Below, in pieces: positions 11,676 through 23,243 of a stretch of 64,000 nucleotides of DNA (the stretch's first letter is position 1; every line of letters begins with the position of its first letter). Position numbers and translations under genes: made by a program. Under the pieces are notes generated by a model. It ran no database searches, was not told where the DNA came from, and saw nothing but the letters and a program-made list of their open reading frames with translations. The DNA comes from Henckelia pumila (taxonomy: Eukaryota > Streptophyta > Magnoliopsida > Lamiales > Gesneriaceae), in the NCBI RefSeq assembly GCF_033568475.1, contig NC_133122.1:82173442-82237441 (forward strand). Direction: 5' to 3'.

Positions 11676-11897
11676 TTAGCCAATGCTTTCATATCCCATT
11701 TCTCCAAAGATCCTACTGTTCCTATCTCCATCACCCAAGTACAAGCTAGAACTACTAGTTTCAGCATCTGTAAAGTCGCAGAAGAAAAAAAAGGTGATCT
11801 GAACACTTGTTGTATGATCTATAGAACTACTAGTTTCATCAAGAATTGATCTTCCTTCGTGGCTGTATTCTTTAGTGATCTGCATGCATTCTAACAA
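11676..11897 (-). other. Possible 3' coding exon(s), minus strand
   Basis: An open stretch of 73 codons ends in TAA at 11676. Two serine-rich phrases that resemble each other (DETSSSIDH and AETSSSSLY) flank a run of phenylalanines encoded by a T-tract. That T-tract ends in 'ctttacag', so it may be a retained intron end and the last exon may start at about 11771. The tail (YLGDGDRNSRIFGEM, then GYESIG) looks like a plant regulatory protein C-terminus, but I cannot name it. No repeat family is evident here. Confidence 0.3.
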
Positions 11898-12232
11898 GTT
11901 CTACCATGTTTTCTCGATTATAATATATCGTTAGCATTAGATAGTTCCGACACCCTAGAAACCATTTCTCGGCTGATGATATACTAAGATCTCGATACCA
12001 CGAGTCAATCATTAATGCAAAAGCATGCTACAAAAAATAAAATAAAAAACCTTCAGCTATTTCAACTTCGAGGATCAGAAATAATTCACTGCTCAAAAGT
12101 CAAGAAAGAGAAACAACTTGGTATAATTCATGACACGCCGTGCTATTGTATTGAACTCCCTATGTTCTATTTAAACACCAAAAACAAAGTATGTGATTAT
12201 ACGTAGAAAATTCAAAGGCATGAATAAATTTA

Positions 12233-12469
12233 GGGTGCATTTACATTGACCTAGTTCAAATCATATCCACGATAACAAATACATTTTTTATTGTTTTGAT
12301 GAAATTATCATGACTGATTTCAAATCCATAATTTATTTAATTTAATTAACCATACAGGTATTTGTATAGATTTGAAATACACCCAAAAATAGTTGTCTCA
12401 AATCTATTCTTCAACTTCCTCAAATCAAAACCTTTATTCTAACTCAAATCACTCAATCCAAATGCAACA
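12233..12469. mobile_element. Harbinger/Tourist-like MITE
   Basis: A 237 bp AT-rich element is flanked on both sides by TTA (12230-12232 and 12470-12472), the target preference of PIF/Harbinger elements. The left end GGGTGCATTTACATTGA and the inverted right end TGTTGCATTTGGATTGA agree at about 13 of 17 positions. It has no coding capacity. Confidence 0.65.
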
Positions 12470-14955
12470 TTAAATCTTGGTGCCAATAGTCAAAATGCAA
12501 TGAGATAACAAGATATCATACGTAAAAAAAATGGAAACCAAAAATCCTTTTTTGTATAGCTAACAGGTGAACTTACTCTTCTAATTATATCACGGGCACC
12601 ATCTATCTCAATGTATTTTTGTGTTCGCGAATATAAACTGGATGAAAACAAAAAAATTCAGTCTTCCGCAACTCAAATATAAAACATATATATCGGTAAT
12701 GGTGAAACAACTGGCACCATTTTAAGCTAATTAGTCGACTACTAAAAAAGTTAAATACCAACAAGTGGAAATTCACCATGACGCGGAGCCGTGAAATGTC
12801 AGCGCCGTGGACAATGAGCTGGCAAAATGTAGGAAATGCTTCACAATTTTACCATCTTCTGTGGGAGGAACCACTAAATCCAATGCTCTGTAGAATATTT
12901 ACTTTCTTTCAAGTTTCTGTATGTTAATGGTACCAAATTTCAAAATGTCTTTGGAGAATAGCTAACCCGAATATGAGCATTGCTCCAAACCATACAAAAA
13001 AACACTGAATGTATGAGATCGCAACATGGTATGTGCTACCTTCTTTCCAACTATTGTCGTGTTTCTGCATAGCAAGATCAATGTGAATATTCACATTAAA
13101 ATTAAATTGAAATTAAAATCTCAAGTTCGACAACTCTGTACACTCAATAAACAAGGGCGCTCAAAAAATAGGAACAGAAGTGTGCGGAAAACTAATTACA
13201 CAAAGATGCATACATTCTGGCATATGCTCTTGCTCAGACGCACAAATGGCCCAAGTCCCCTTAATATGAAAATAGTGACACCAACTACTAAAGCCAATTT
13301 GACAATGACAGGACTTATTAAGACAAGATCAAAGACAAACCCACCTCGCAACTGTTATTCTCACTCGAGCCGTCGGAAAGCCTACGCTCTCATCGAACGA
13401 CACTACAGGTGAATACCGGGAAAATATTAACTTCTTGTAGCTCTTGTAGTTGCCTGTCACGATTGAAAAAATAAACCCAAAAGGATTTGCGACAAGTTCT
13501 TTAGGGTTTTCAGTGGGTGTTTACAGTCCACATTGTCGGAAGTGTCATTGCTCTCATAGTCTTCAATTGATTCAATTCTCGTTATATTTCTCTATAACCT
13601 TATAATGCTAGATGCGTGCAAATGTTTGTAAGAAACTGAGATATCTAGAGGTGTTGCGTGTTTTTTGGGCTGCTCAAAATCTCATATACAACTTGCTCTG
13701 TTTTTTGGGCTGCTCAAAATTTCATTCCTCAGTGTTGCTTTCATGTGGGTTTGCCCTGTTATCTGGATTTTGTTCTTTTTATTATTTATTATTTGCAAAA
13801 TGCTTCATCGGTTGCTTGATTCAATCTTCTATTCCAATATCTGGTTTTTCTGTTATGAGGATGATTTTGATCCGTATTTAACTTCCTTCTGTTTATTTTT
13901 GGGTTATTACGATAGGTTTGGTAGTTTAGATTATGGCTTTGTAAAATCTGGTTTGATATTTTAAACTCTATTGCAAAGCACATTTTCTCTTTCTAGCTAG
14001 ATTCCCTCGAAACTTTGAGAAATCGAATATTTCAGTGGAAATCAAGGGTTTTTTTTTCACATGCGAATAATTTATTTTGTTAATCTTTATCTTCATCCAG
14101 TTGATCTACAATTTGTGGTTGATTTGGATAGGACTACTATTATTTAGAGAAAAGCTTACAACTTGCTTGATAAATCGTGAAGAAGAACACTATTTAGTTA
14201 ATATAAGCATATTTTTTGGTAACAATTTTCTCGTGTCTTATTATCATTCAGGTTTCATTTTTGTAATATTACCTTATCTCTGTTTTCTCTTTATAGACAA
14301 TTAGAGTATTAGACATATTTATACTATTTTTGTCCCAGTACACAAAATCAAACCTGAGTTTTGGTATTTCGTACATGAATTTCTACTTTTATTTTATCAA
14401 TTATATGTATATTAAGCAAACCATATGGCTGGCTATGTTAATTCTGATCAATGGGAGCTACGTGTTATTTGTGTCGTTTTGCATCTATGTGCATCTGGAT
14501 TGCCTACTCTGTTTCATGCTTTGTCTATGTGATTTGGCCGTCGAAGCATAACTTTTTATATGTTTTTTAATGCTACCGATTTGGAAATATATTTGACAAT
14601 ATTTTTTAATGTGGAAAAAGATTCTTTTACAGAAAGATTTTTAATTTGGTTGATTGTTCACGAGATCGATATTTTAATATTGATTGGTCTGTCAAAACTT
14701 TGGTCATTGAATGTCTCCTCTTTTTTGGCCTTTGGCCAAGCATATGGGACGAACCACTTGACCTTTTTTTTCAACATAAAACTATATATAGATGTCCCAA
14801 TTTTTACAAGCTTGAGTTTGGGAGTTGGTGTTATTCTAATTAATATGATCAGAAGAGAAGGTTTATAAGTTATAACTCCTGTGAGCTCAACTGTTTTTAT
14901 ATTGGGTTCAATCGGTTCGTGGATCTTAGTTAACTGTAGCTTCTGTTTGTTCCAG
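12470..14955. other. Mostly non-coding stretch with weak exon-like signals
   Basis: No gene can be built here. Minus strand, about 13210-13330: after 'ataacag', an open segment reads as a hydrophobic span (FVFDLVLISPVIVKLAL, then VVGVTIFILRGLG), which would be a membrane helix if coding. Minus strand, about 12848-12882: an open segment between AG and GT reads ALDLVVPPTED. Positions 13612-14870 are T-rich; the open frames there are full of Phe, Leu and Ile and look like chance or intron sequence. Confidence 0.3.
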
Positions 14956-15018
14956 CCAAATTCGGGACGTGTGGATGGAGGAACCGACATCAAGTACATG
15001 AACATGTTTGATGCACAG
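14956..15018 (+). other. Possible 63 bp internal exon
   Basis: A pyrimidine-rich tract and 'ttccag' precede exactly 21 open codons (PNSGRVDGGTDIKYMNMFDA plus Gln), and CAG|gtaatt follows. Acceptor and donor fit the plant consensus and the exon keeps phase 0. It lies in a T-rich setting typical of plant introns. This is the best hint of a host gene in the window. A second candidate at about 15106-15178 (starts after 'ttattag', ends AATG|gtaaat) does not keep phase with it. I do not recognise the product. Confidence 0.3.
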
Positions 15019-16326
15019 GTAATTAACTAGTATTGTTTTATGCTTACATGTTATTTATAAGTTCTTACATAATCTTCGTCTTCTCGATTTCTTCTTCTTT
15101 ATTAGGACTGGATAATATACATCTGGGGTTACTCATGCCGCTGCCAGTGCCTTTTGTATATCCTTCTGTAACAAATGGTAAATATGAACAAAATTTAGAT
15201 TGCAACTACATAACTAAGCAATTGAGGCATAATTCCCCATCAACAATGATCTGTCACTTGTTGTATTGCAGAGTCGAAGCAAGAATTCTTTTAGCTCTAT
15301 TTGAAAAGGAGAAATTGTTGATGCGTATCGTTTGAAAATAAGCTACTGGCCAATTGTTTCGAATTCAAAAGGTACGAGCGAGACCCAAAAACTTAATGCT
15401 AAGAAGTACCTTATCAAAGATGGGAAACTTTGTTTTGGTGATTGTGTTCATATCTTTTCCTTTTGTGTGTTGGAACTGTGTTGGTTTGAAGTGGAGTGGT
15501 TTTTGTTGGTGTTTGATTGAGTTGTTCTTGCTGCCATTATGAGTATTGTTACTGCTTGAACCACTTAGAAGATGCCACACATCCAATTCCAAACCACATC
15601 CATTCCCTCTAAATTCCGCTGTTCCACCTTTCAAGTTCTATCGCTCTTTCCCCAAACTATCTCCTCCTGCTTGGTTTGTTTTTATTCCTCCTACGGTGAA
15701 AGAATTAAGCTTTATTGATTTATGTTTGATAGTGTTTTTGGGTTTTTTGTTATTTGATTGGTTGTTCTTAGTCCTGTTCAACAATTTAAAGCATTGAGCT
15801 ATATTGTTATGTGAATCCAGTGTTTTTATTTGTTTAACTTTGCTTTCTTGACTGTTGTCGGTTCAGTTCTGAAGTTGGATTTGTACAGCCGCTTTGGTTT
15901 GATTGTGTTTAAGTTTAACCCATTTCCCATGCTAATTCTTGCTGGGTTTTAATTAATTTTTTCAGTAGGTTTCGAGGTTAAGAGGGATTTAATGATTTCC
16001 AGTATGTAAATTGTTCTTCTGATTGTATAAATGATTTATTTATGTTTATTTATAAAAAATTAAAAATGAATAAATATAAGGAAAATAGGACAAGTGAGAG
16101 AGTAACCTTACAAATAAAGGGAAATCACCGTCAGTTTTAAAACAACAACTTCTAAAAAATGAGACCAGATTTTCGATTCCAATTTCATTGTCTGCTTTCT
16201 TTAAGTTTGAAAACAACTTCTGAAAAATTAAATTTTTTTTTTGTATTATTATTTTACGTTACTTGTGTATTATATTGGTTTTATTGCAAATGATTCTCAA
16301 AGAAGCTGATCGAACAAGTAACAAGA
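15019..16326. other. Non-coding stretch upstream of the CACTA transposase
   Basis: This is T-rich, intron- or intergenic-like sequence. The left terminus of the CACTA element should lie here or further left, but no CACTACAAGAAAA-like end and no copy of the aacgcttttt palindromes seen at the right end was found, so the left end may be deleted or diverged. Confidence 0.4.
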
Positions 16327-19300
16327 ATGGACAAAGAATGGATGTCAAAGTCTCGGTTATCAAGTGAATATGAGCATGGAGTAGAGTCTTTCTTGAAATT
16401 TGCAATAAAAAATGCCGAGGATCGGGAAGCAATATCTTGTCCATGTACAAAATGTGGTAATCTGAAGAAGAAAAAGGTAGAGACTATAAGGGCACACATG
16501 TATTCTAATGGTATAGATTTGACATATCATACTTGGATATGGCATGGTGAAAGGTCTGCGATGAAGAACTCAAAGAATGATCGTGATCAAGAAAGGGAAG
16601 ATGAACCAAAGTTTGACGCCGAGGAACCAATAGATATGGTACATGCTGCATTTGATAGTTATGCTGAGAATCCAACCACATTCAAAAATCTACTTGAAGA
16701 TGCTGAGAAACCTTTATATCCTGGATGCAAAAAATTTACAAGGTTATCTGTAGTTGTAAAATTATTCAACTTGAAAGCCAAATATAGTTGGAGTGACAAA
16801 AGTTGCACCGACCTACTCAATTTGTTAGGAGAAATGCTTCCAGATGACAACGAATTGCCTTTATCTTTCTACGATGCAAAGAAAAGCTTGTGTGCATTAG
16901 GGATTACTTATGAGAAAGTCCATGCTTGCCCTAATGATTGCATCTTATACCGAAAGGAGTATGAAGATTTTAACAGTTGTCCTACTTGTGGGATGTCAAG
17001 GTGGAAGATGGGCCAAAAAGATACGATAAATGAAAGAAGTTCCTACAAAGTTTCTATGGTACTTCCCTCCAATTCCGAGATTTTTACGAATGTTTTGAAA
17101 TAAGGAGTTTTCCAAGGAGCTGACTTGGCATGCTGATAAAAGACTTCATGGCGGATACTTGCGCCATCCAGCTGATGCACCTTCTTGGAAATTAGTAGAT
17201 CACAAGTGGCCAAATTTTGCTTCTGATTCAAGAAATCTTAGATTGGCCATTTCAGCTGACGGGATCAATCCCCATGGTATGATGAGTTCTACATATAGTT
17301 GTTGGCCAGTTTTAATGATCACTTACAATATTCCCCCGTGGTTGTGTATGAAGAGAAAATTTATGATGCTCACAATGTTGATTTCTGGTCCCAAACAACC
17401 AGGAAATGATATCGATGTTTACTTAGCACCTCTAATCGATGAATTGAAATTCCTATGGGATACAGGTGTTGAAGCATATGATGCATATAGACAAGAAACC
17501 TTCTCGCTCAGAGCTGTCTTGCTATGGACCATCAATGACTTTCCTGCATATGGAAACATGTCAGGATGCATTGTGAAAGGATATCACACATGTCCGATTT
17601 GTGGTGAAGAAACATATTCAACAAGGTTGAAACATAGCAGGAAAATGTCGTACACAGGCCATAGAAGGTTTCTACCTGCAAATCATCCTTATCGAAGGCA
17701 AAGAAAGGCATTTAATGGGGACCAAGAGTTCAACCCTGCACCCAAACCATTGAGTGGCGATGAAGTGTTAAACAAAGTCGATGGAATTCATTGTCATTGG
17801 GAAAAAATGAGAAAGAAGATTCACTCCACGAAGGATGATGTAAAATCATCCTTCAAAAAGAAATCAATTTTCTTTGAACTTGAGTATTGGAAACATCTAT
17901 ATGTTAAACATGTTCTTGATGTGATGCATATAGAAAAGACGTCTGTGAAAGTCTTCTCGGTACGTTGCTTGACATTCCGGGAAAAACAAAGGATGGAATT
18001 GCAGCTAGATTAGACCTTGCTGAAATGAATTTGAGGACAGATTTGGCTCCAGTGATGGGGGAGAAGAAATCTTTTCTGCCAGCAGCATGTTATACACTTA
18101 CAAAAGATGAGAAAATAAAGATTTTGAATTCTTTGTCTAGAATGCAATTGCCTACATGTTACTCATCCAACGTTAAAAACTTTGTTTCGATGAAGGACTT
18201 GAAACTTGTTGGCCTTAAGTCACACGACTACCACACTTTAATGCAGCAATTACTTCCAGTGGCCATACGTGGTGTCTTGCCCAAATATGTCAGAGACTCT
18301 ATCACTCGTTTGTGCTTCTTCTTCAATGAGCTATGTAATAAAGTGATGGATCCCTCAAAGTTGGATGAGCTGCAGAGAGATATTGTGATCATATTGTGTT
18401 TACTTGAAAAGTATTTTCCACCTTCGTTTTTTGACATAATGATTCATTTAACAGTTCATCTTGTGCGAGAGGTGAAATTATGTGGCCCAGTTTGGTATAG
18501 GTACATGTATCACTTTGAAAGATACATGAAGATTTTGAAAGGTTATGTGCGAAATCGCAATAGACCGGAAGGTTGCATGGCTGAATGTTATATTGCTGAA
18601 GAGGCGGTTGAATTTTGCTCAGACTATCTTGGTAGTTTGCACACAATTAGTATCCCTACAAGTCATCGACAAATAGAACTTACTAAACCTTTCTCGGCTG
18701 CAGTTGTGCAATCCATTACTAAGGATGAGTTGCAACAAGCACATCGTTATGTATTGGAAAATGATGTTGACACTGTTCGCTATATCGAGTAATTTCTTCC
18801 ACTTACTAATATGTTCATTAAGTTTTCTTAAATCTACATGTTAGCTTACTCTTAATAATAATTTGAATAGGGAACACATGGCATATTTTAATGCAAGATT
18901 TTCACAAAGGGCTAAGTCCAAGAGGTGGTTACAGGATAAGCATAACCGAACGTTTAATACCTGGTTTCTTGATCGTGTGAGTTCATTTATTATCACAATT
19001 GGCGTACATTTATTATCATGACTGTGCATAAATAATAAGTTATCACATAAATAATATAGGTTGCACGTGTAGATGATTATTCCACTTATCAAGTATCCGA
19101 AAGATTAAAGTGGATGGCGCGTGGACCTTCCAAGCAAGTCTTAAAGTACTCTAGTTATTTGATTGATGGGGTTGCTTATGCTACAAGAGAGCGTGATGAT
19201 ATGCGAGTTGTTCCAAACTCCGGAGTCAGCTTAGTTGCAAAGACAATGCAAGTTTCTAGTGCAAAGAATAAACATCCTATCGTGTCAGATATGGTTTTTT

Positions 19301-19567
19301 ATGGAGTAATACAAGAAATATGGGTGGTTGATTACCACAAATTTCAAATTCCGATGTTTAAATGTAATTGGGTGGAGAATAGTAATGGTATCAAGGTAGA
19401 TGATCTTGGATTCACGTTGGTCAACCTCCATAGAATTGGATACAAATCTGATTCATTTATTTTAGCGAGCCAAGCGAAGCAAGTTTTTTTACATTGAAGC
19501 TCCTGAAGATCCTTTATGGAGTGTTGTACTTGCGACTCCAAGTAGAGAGTACTTTGAATACAAAAAG

Positions 19568-22260
19568 TGAAACGACCCTAACTCTCTAAATATAAATAAA
19601 TAAATATGCGGAAATTTTTTTTTTTTAATATTTACTAAGTAAAAATATGTGCATACATGCCCATACATATATGCACATAATAAATAGATTTAAAGATAAA
19701 TAACTTGAATAAAATAATGCAACAATTCGAAAACTTAATATTTCATAAATTAAATATCTGAGTCATGCGTTTAATAAAATACTGACAAAAACAAAATAAA
19801 TTAAAGTTTTGCATGCACTGAAAATATTTCAATAAAAACATCCCATAGTGTCAATTACTGGAAATAAATAAAAATGTATAACATGATAAAATATTCGAAA
19901 CATGCATATAGACTCAGACAACAGTCACGGTCACGGGGTCACTGCATGTCCACTCATAGGTCCTCGCCGCCGGTGGGTACCACATCCTCCTCTACGTACT
20001 CACCTGCACCATACCAGTATAGTGAGCCTAGAGGCCCAACATGCTAACATAACAAGGGTTTAAAAAATAATTTAAATCACTTTAGTACTAATACATAACA
20101 TATACATGAATGAGCATGCTTAAAAAAATATCATGACATAACATAACTTAAATTAAACTTAAATATCATAATAATACATAAACAATGTAGAACAAAGTAT
20201 TTTCTAACATCGAAAGGTTGTATCCATAGTGTAACCATACATACATTAAATATTGATCAGCGTGATAAACCAACGTACGTGGCGGTGATGAATCACCTCT
20301 TAAATTGGCAGTAAACTTCCCTTCAATAGTTCACATATGGGGACGAATCCCCCTCAAATTGTCACACTACTTCAACTTCCAACATAAAAATTATTTTCTT
20401 TTGCTCAACCTTAAACATTAAATCATGCATAAAAAAAATTATTTCATGAATGCATGTACTTAAATAAAATGTGTGTACTTCATATATATTTAATTTAATT
20501 TCATACTAACATATAAATATTAAAAATAACTTCCATGCTTAAAAATAATTAAATATATATTCAGGACACATGCAATTTCTCATGGGTTGTACTGAACTGC
20601 TGGCCCTAACACTCAAACCCATTTTCTTAAAATTCTGGCCCATTAACACTGAGACTGACCCATTAATATTCTTAAGCCCAACAATAATTATTCTGAGCCC
20701 AAATAATTACTTAAAGCCCATTAGAACAATCCTGGCCCAATAACATTCTATTCCGGCCCAATGGATCCAAAAGCCCAAAGACTGGCCCAATAATTTCTAC
20801 GGGCCCACGAGCCCATAAAAATTATTGGGCTAACTTAAAAATAATTTAAAAAGCCCAAATAAAATTATTTGGAGGCCCAAATAATTTTCTAACTAATTTT
20901 AAAAGCCCAAAATGCACTTGAACCATTAAATACTTGAAAATTTTAAAATACCCGAGTCCGGCCCACCTAACCCAGACCCGGACCACCTGACCCAACCCTG
21001 CTACTACCCAGAACCGACCAGACCCCTACCCGACCCAGAACCCACCCCAAACCCATAACCCGAAGCCCCCCCCCCCCTCGCAGCTGCCCTCGGCTGCGTG
21101 CAGCAGCCCTTGAAAGGGCTGCTGCCGCTTCAGTCCGGCCACGACTGGACGGACTGCCACCGGCAGGACCTTCCCAAGGTCCTGCCGGTCCTAACCTGGC
21201 CATGGGTCGGCTGGTTCTCGGCCTTGCATGCCCCAGCCGACCCCTCTTCTCCCAAACCCTAACCTACGAACCCTTGGACCCAGAACTGATGCAGCTCGAC
21301 TCCAGCCCTGTTTCAGCCTTAACCATCCAACCAAACCCAGCCTAGGGACCCTAAGACACCCCTCTGAACCGTGGACCAGCAGCCATGCACGCCCATAACC
21401 ATAAAAACGTGAGTATGTTAATGAAATCAAATAACCATGTGCATACCTCCAAAAATCCGATTTGTTTTGCTGAAAATTTCAATGAAAAGTTTGATTCCTA
21501 CACACACACACGCATAATAACTGATATGGCACGAAAAATAGAGAAAGAATCATGCCTTGCACCGAAGTTTGAAGAGAAAAGGCGTAGGTGACGAGTCCGG
21601 GACGACGGGACGACGAGCAACCTTGAATCTTCGAAGAAAAATGGCTATGGAGTCCTAGAGCCTGCTGATCGATGAAGAAGATGAAGGAGAGGTGGAAGTG
21701 TTGGCTGAGAGCTTGGAGGCGTGAGGGTTGGGTAGGTTTAGGGTAAGGTTTTAATTAAAAATAGGTTTTTAGGATAATAAAATATTAATATGGATTTTTA
21801 ATTATGAAATATATAACTTAAAAGCTCTAACTAATAATTAAAATCTGATAACTAATTTAAAAATCCCGAAATAAATAATTAAGGGAATTTTAAATATAAT
21901 AAAAAGTCATTATTTTGGCTTATTTTGAATAAAAATGGACTCCTAAAATCATATAAAATTAAATAGTAATAATTTTGAGGAAATAAAACTCAAAATAATA
22001 TTTTTGGGCTCTAAAAATGCTCATGAAATAAATTGGATAGAAAGTTGTCATCTCGTCCGTCCACGGTCCCGTCAACGCGATAAAATAATTCAATTACCAT
22101 AAATCATGAAAATCTCTTATTATAGGTTAAATGCTTGAAAATCAATTAAATCATACACAAATAATTCACATAAATATTTAACCGATACTCTAAAATTTCA
22201 AATAAATAAATTTCCTAATTATGCATGCAAATTTACGTATTAAAAATATCGGGTGTTACA
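19568..22260 (-). repeat. Gypsy solo LTR in the TNP2 gene
   Basis: This LTR of 2693 bp has a perfect 5 bp target duplication aaaag (19563-19567 and 22261-22265). On the minus strand it starts TGTAACACCCG and ends GGGTCGTTTCA. No internal retroelement sequence is present, so it is a solo LTR left by recombination between two LTRs. The transposase frame continues on both sides. It is related to the 5 kb solo LTR at 38045-43048 (shared start, shared 'gtggcgagggc'-type block near 19960). Reading frames inside it (20967-21430, 21385-21591) are not genes. Confidence 0.92.
21061..21190. repeat. GC-rich hairpin cassette in solo LTR
   Basis: A C-run (about 21066-21077) is followed by perfect inverted repeats. 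GCAGCAGCCCTT pairs with its complement at 21100-21111/21114-21125 (2 bp loop). ACCGGCAGGACCTT pairs with its complement at 21159-21172/21176-21189 (3 bp loop). The surroundings are AT-rich, so the cassette stands out. Confidence 0.85.
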
Positions 22261-22403
22261 AAAAGGGTGAAGAGTTGGAAGAAACTGCAATGCATTATCA
22301 GTCTTCTAGCAGAGGGTTAGCACCAATGGATGTTGATGTTGCAGATGACAATGAACCATGCATTCGTGAAGACTGTGATGGGATTTGGGTTGAAAATAAT
22401 TAA

Positions 22404-23243
22404 GTACTTAAGTTTCACATTTGAGATGAGTTTGTAAAAAATTTACATTGATATGTTATTTACGCTTTGAAGATGCTTGTTTGACATTGTTATTTATGAT
22501 CAGATATTTTTTGACATTCAGTAATCGAACAATGGCAAATTAGTAGTTTTTGGATATTGGAGTACTTTTATCTTACATGAATTATTCTTGTTTTTTGTTG
22601 TTGCCTATATTTCTTTCTTATTTCTAGACCATGCATTTATTTGTGATTACATAATGAATCTAAAAGTTCACAGGAAAGGGTTCGACAACTAGCGAATACT
22701 TATCAGTTCATGTATTTGTTGTAGGTTTTGGCTTCTGAAAAGCAGTTGGAGAACAAATATAAAGCTGCCCAACGAAGCAAAGCAGTTCCTAATTAGCGTC
22801 TGGTTTGAACTGTAAAGCTTACAAATACATTTTGTTCGTTGTTCTGTGCTGAACTTTTTCATCTTATATTGATGTTAAATCTATCTGTTATGTGTCATTC
22901 GTCTCATAGATTCTATTAACTTCAGTATTGTTAAAACTTTTTGTTAGAATCACTCACTTTGCTAATGGCAGATTAAATTTTTTCCAGAATCAGATTAAAT
23001 TTTTTCCAGAAATCAATCATAAAGGGTTGGATTTGGAATCATTCCAATAATATTTTGGACCCCAAAAAAATGAAATTGGATTAATTTTGGCGTTTTTGAT
23101 GATTTATTATTATTTGAAATATTTTGCACCTTTAATTATGTTGTTATTATATTTACTCTTCCATGCAGGGGTTCATATGACAAAGTGAAGTTGGTTCTGC
23201 CCTCTACAATTGCAAACAATAAATATTAGTGAAAAAAGCTAAA
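22404..23243 (+). other. Spacer between the two CACTA genes, with a possible exon
   Basis: This is AT-rich and mostly non-coding. At about 22725-22795 an acceptor-like 'gttgtag' is followed by an open, charged stretch (VLASEKQLENKYKAAQRSK) ending in TAG at 22795. It resembles the lysine-rich, coiled parts of CACTA accessory proteins and may be a leftover exon of a TnpA-like gene, but I cannot confirm it. Confidence 0.35.

Larger units (their letters stand above)
16327..22403 (+). pseudogene. CACTA TNP2-type transposase, broken
   Basis: This is the transposase that would cut and rejoin the element's ends. The ATG at 16327 opens a transposase-associated zinc-binding domain (about residues 1-75; CPCTKCGN and HMYSNGIDLTYHTWIWHGE). 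The Transposase_21 (TNP2) core follows to about 18000 (SCPTCGMSRW, ISADGINPHG, CPICGE, HVLDVMHIEK), then a DUF4218-like part (18180-18700; FDIMIHLTVHLVREV, YVRNRNRPEG) and a DUF4216-like part (19114-19480). Introns fit at 18789-18870 and 18977-19059. The frame shifts near 17052, an in-frame stop follows near 17096, and a second shift lies near 17938. A solo LTR splits the last exon at 19567/22261, after which coding continues to the stop at 22401-22403. Confidence 0.9.

Noticed and set aside
13398..13408. CACTACAGG as left terminus of the CACTA element
   Set aside because: Only the first seven bases agree with the right end CACTACAAGAAAA; there is no subterminal array beside it and the 3 bp flank is cga, not att.
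13026..13412. 128-codon plus-strand frame
   Set aside because: Its composition is irregular, with no domain or splice context; the opposite strand looks equally coding-like over part of it.
13612..14868. Several open frames of 64-102 codons rich in Phe, Leu and Ile
   Set aside because: They lie in T-rich sequence, overlap in several frames and have no domain-like features; they look like intron or intergenic chance frames.
20967..21430. Gly/Arg/Ser-rich minus-strand frames
   Set aside because: They are translations of the GC-rich hairpin cassette and its flanks within a solo LTR.
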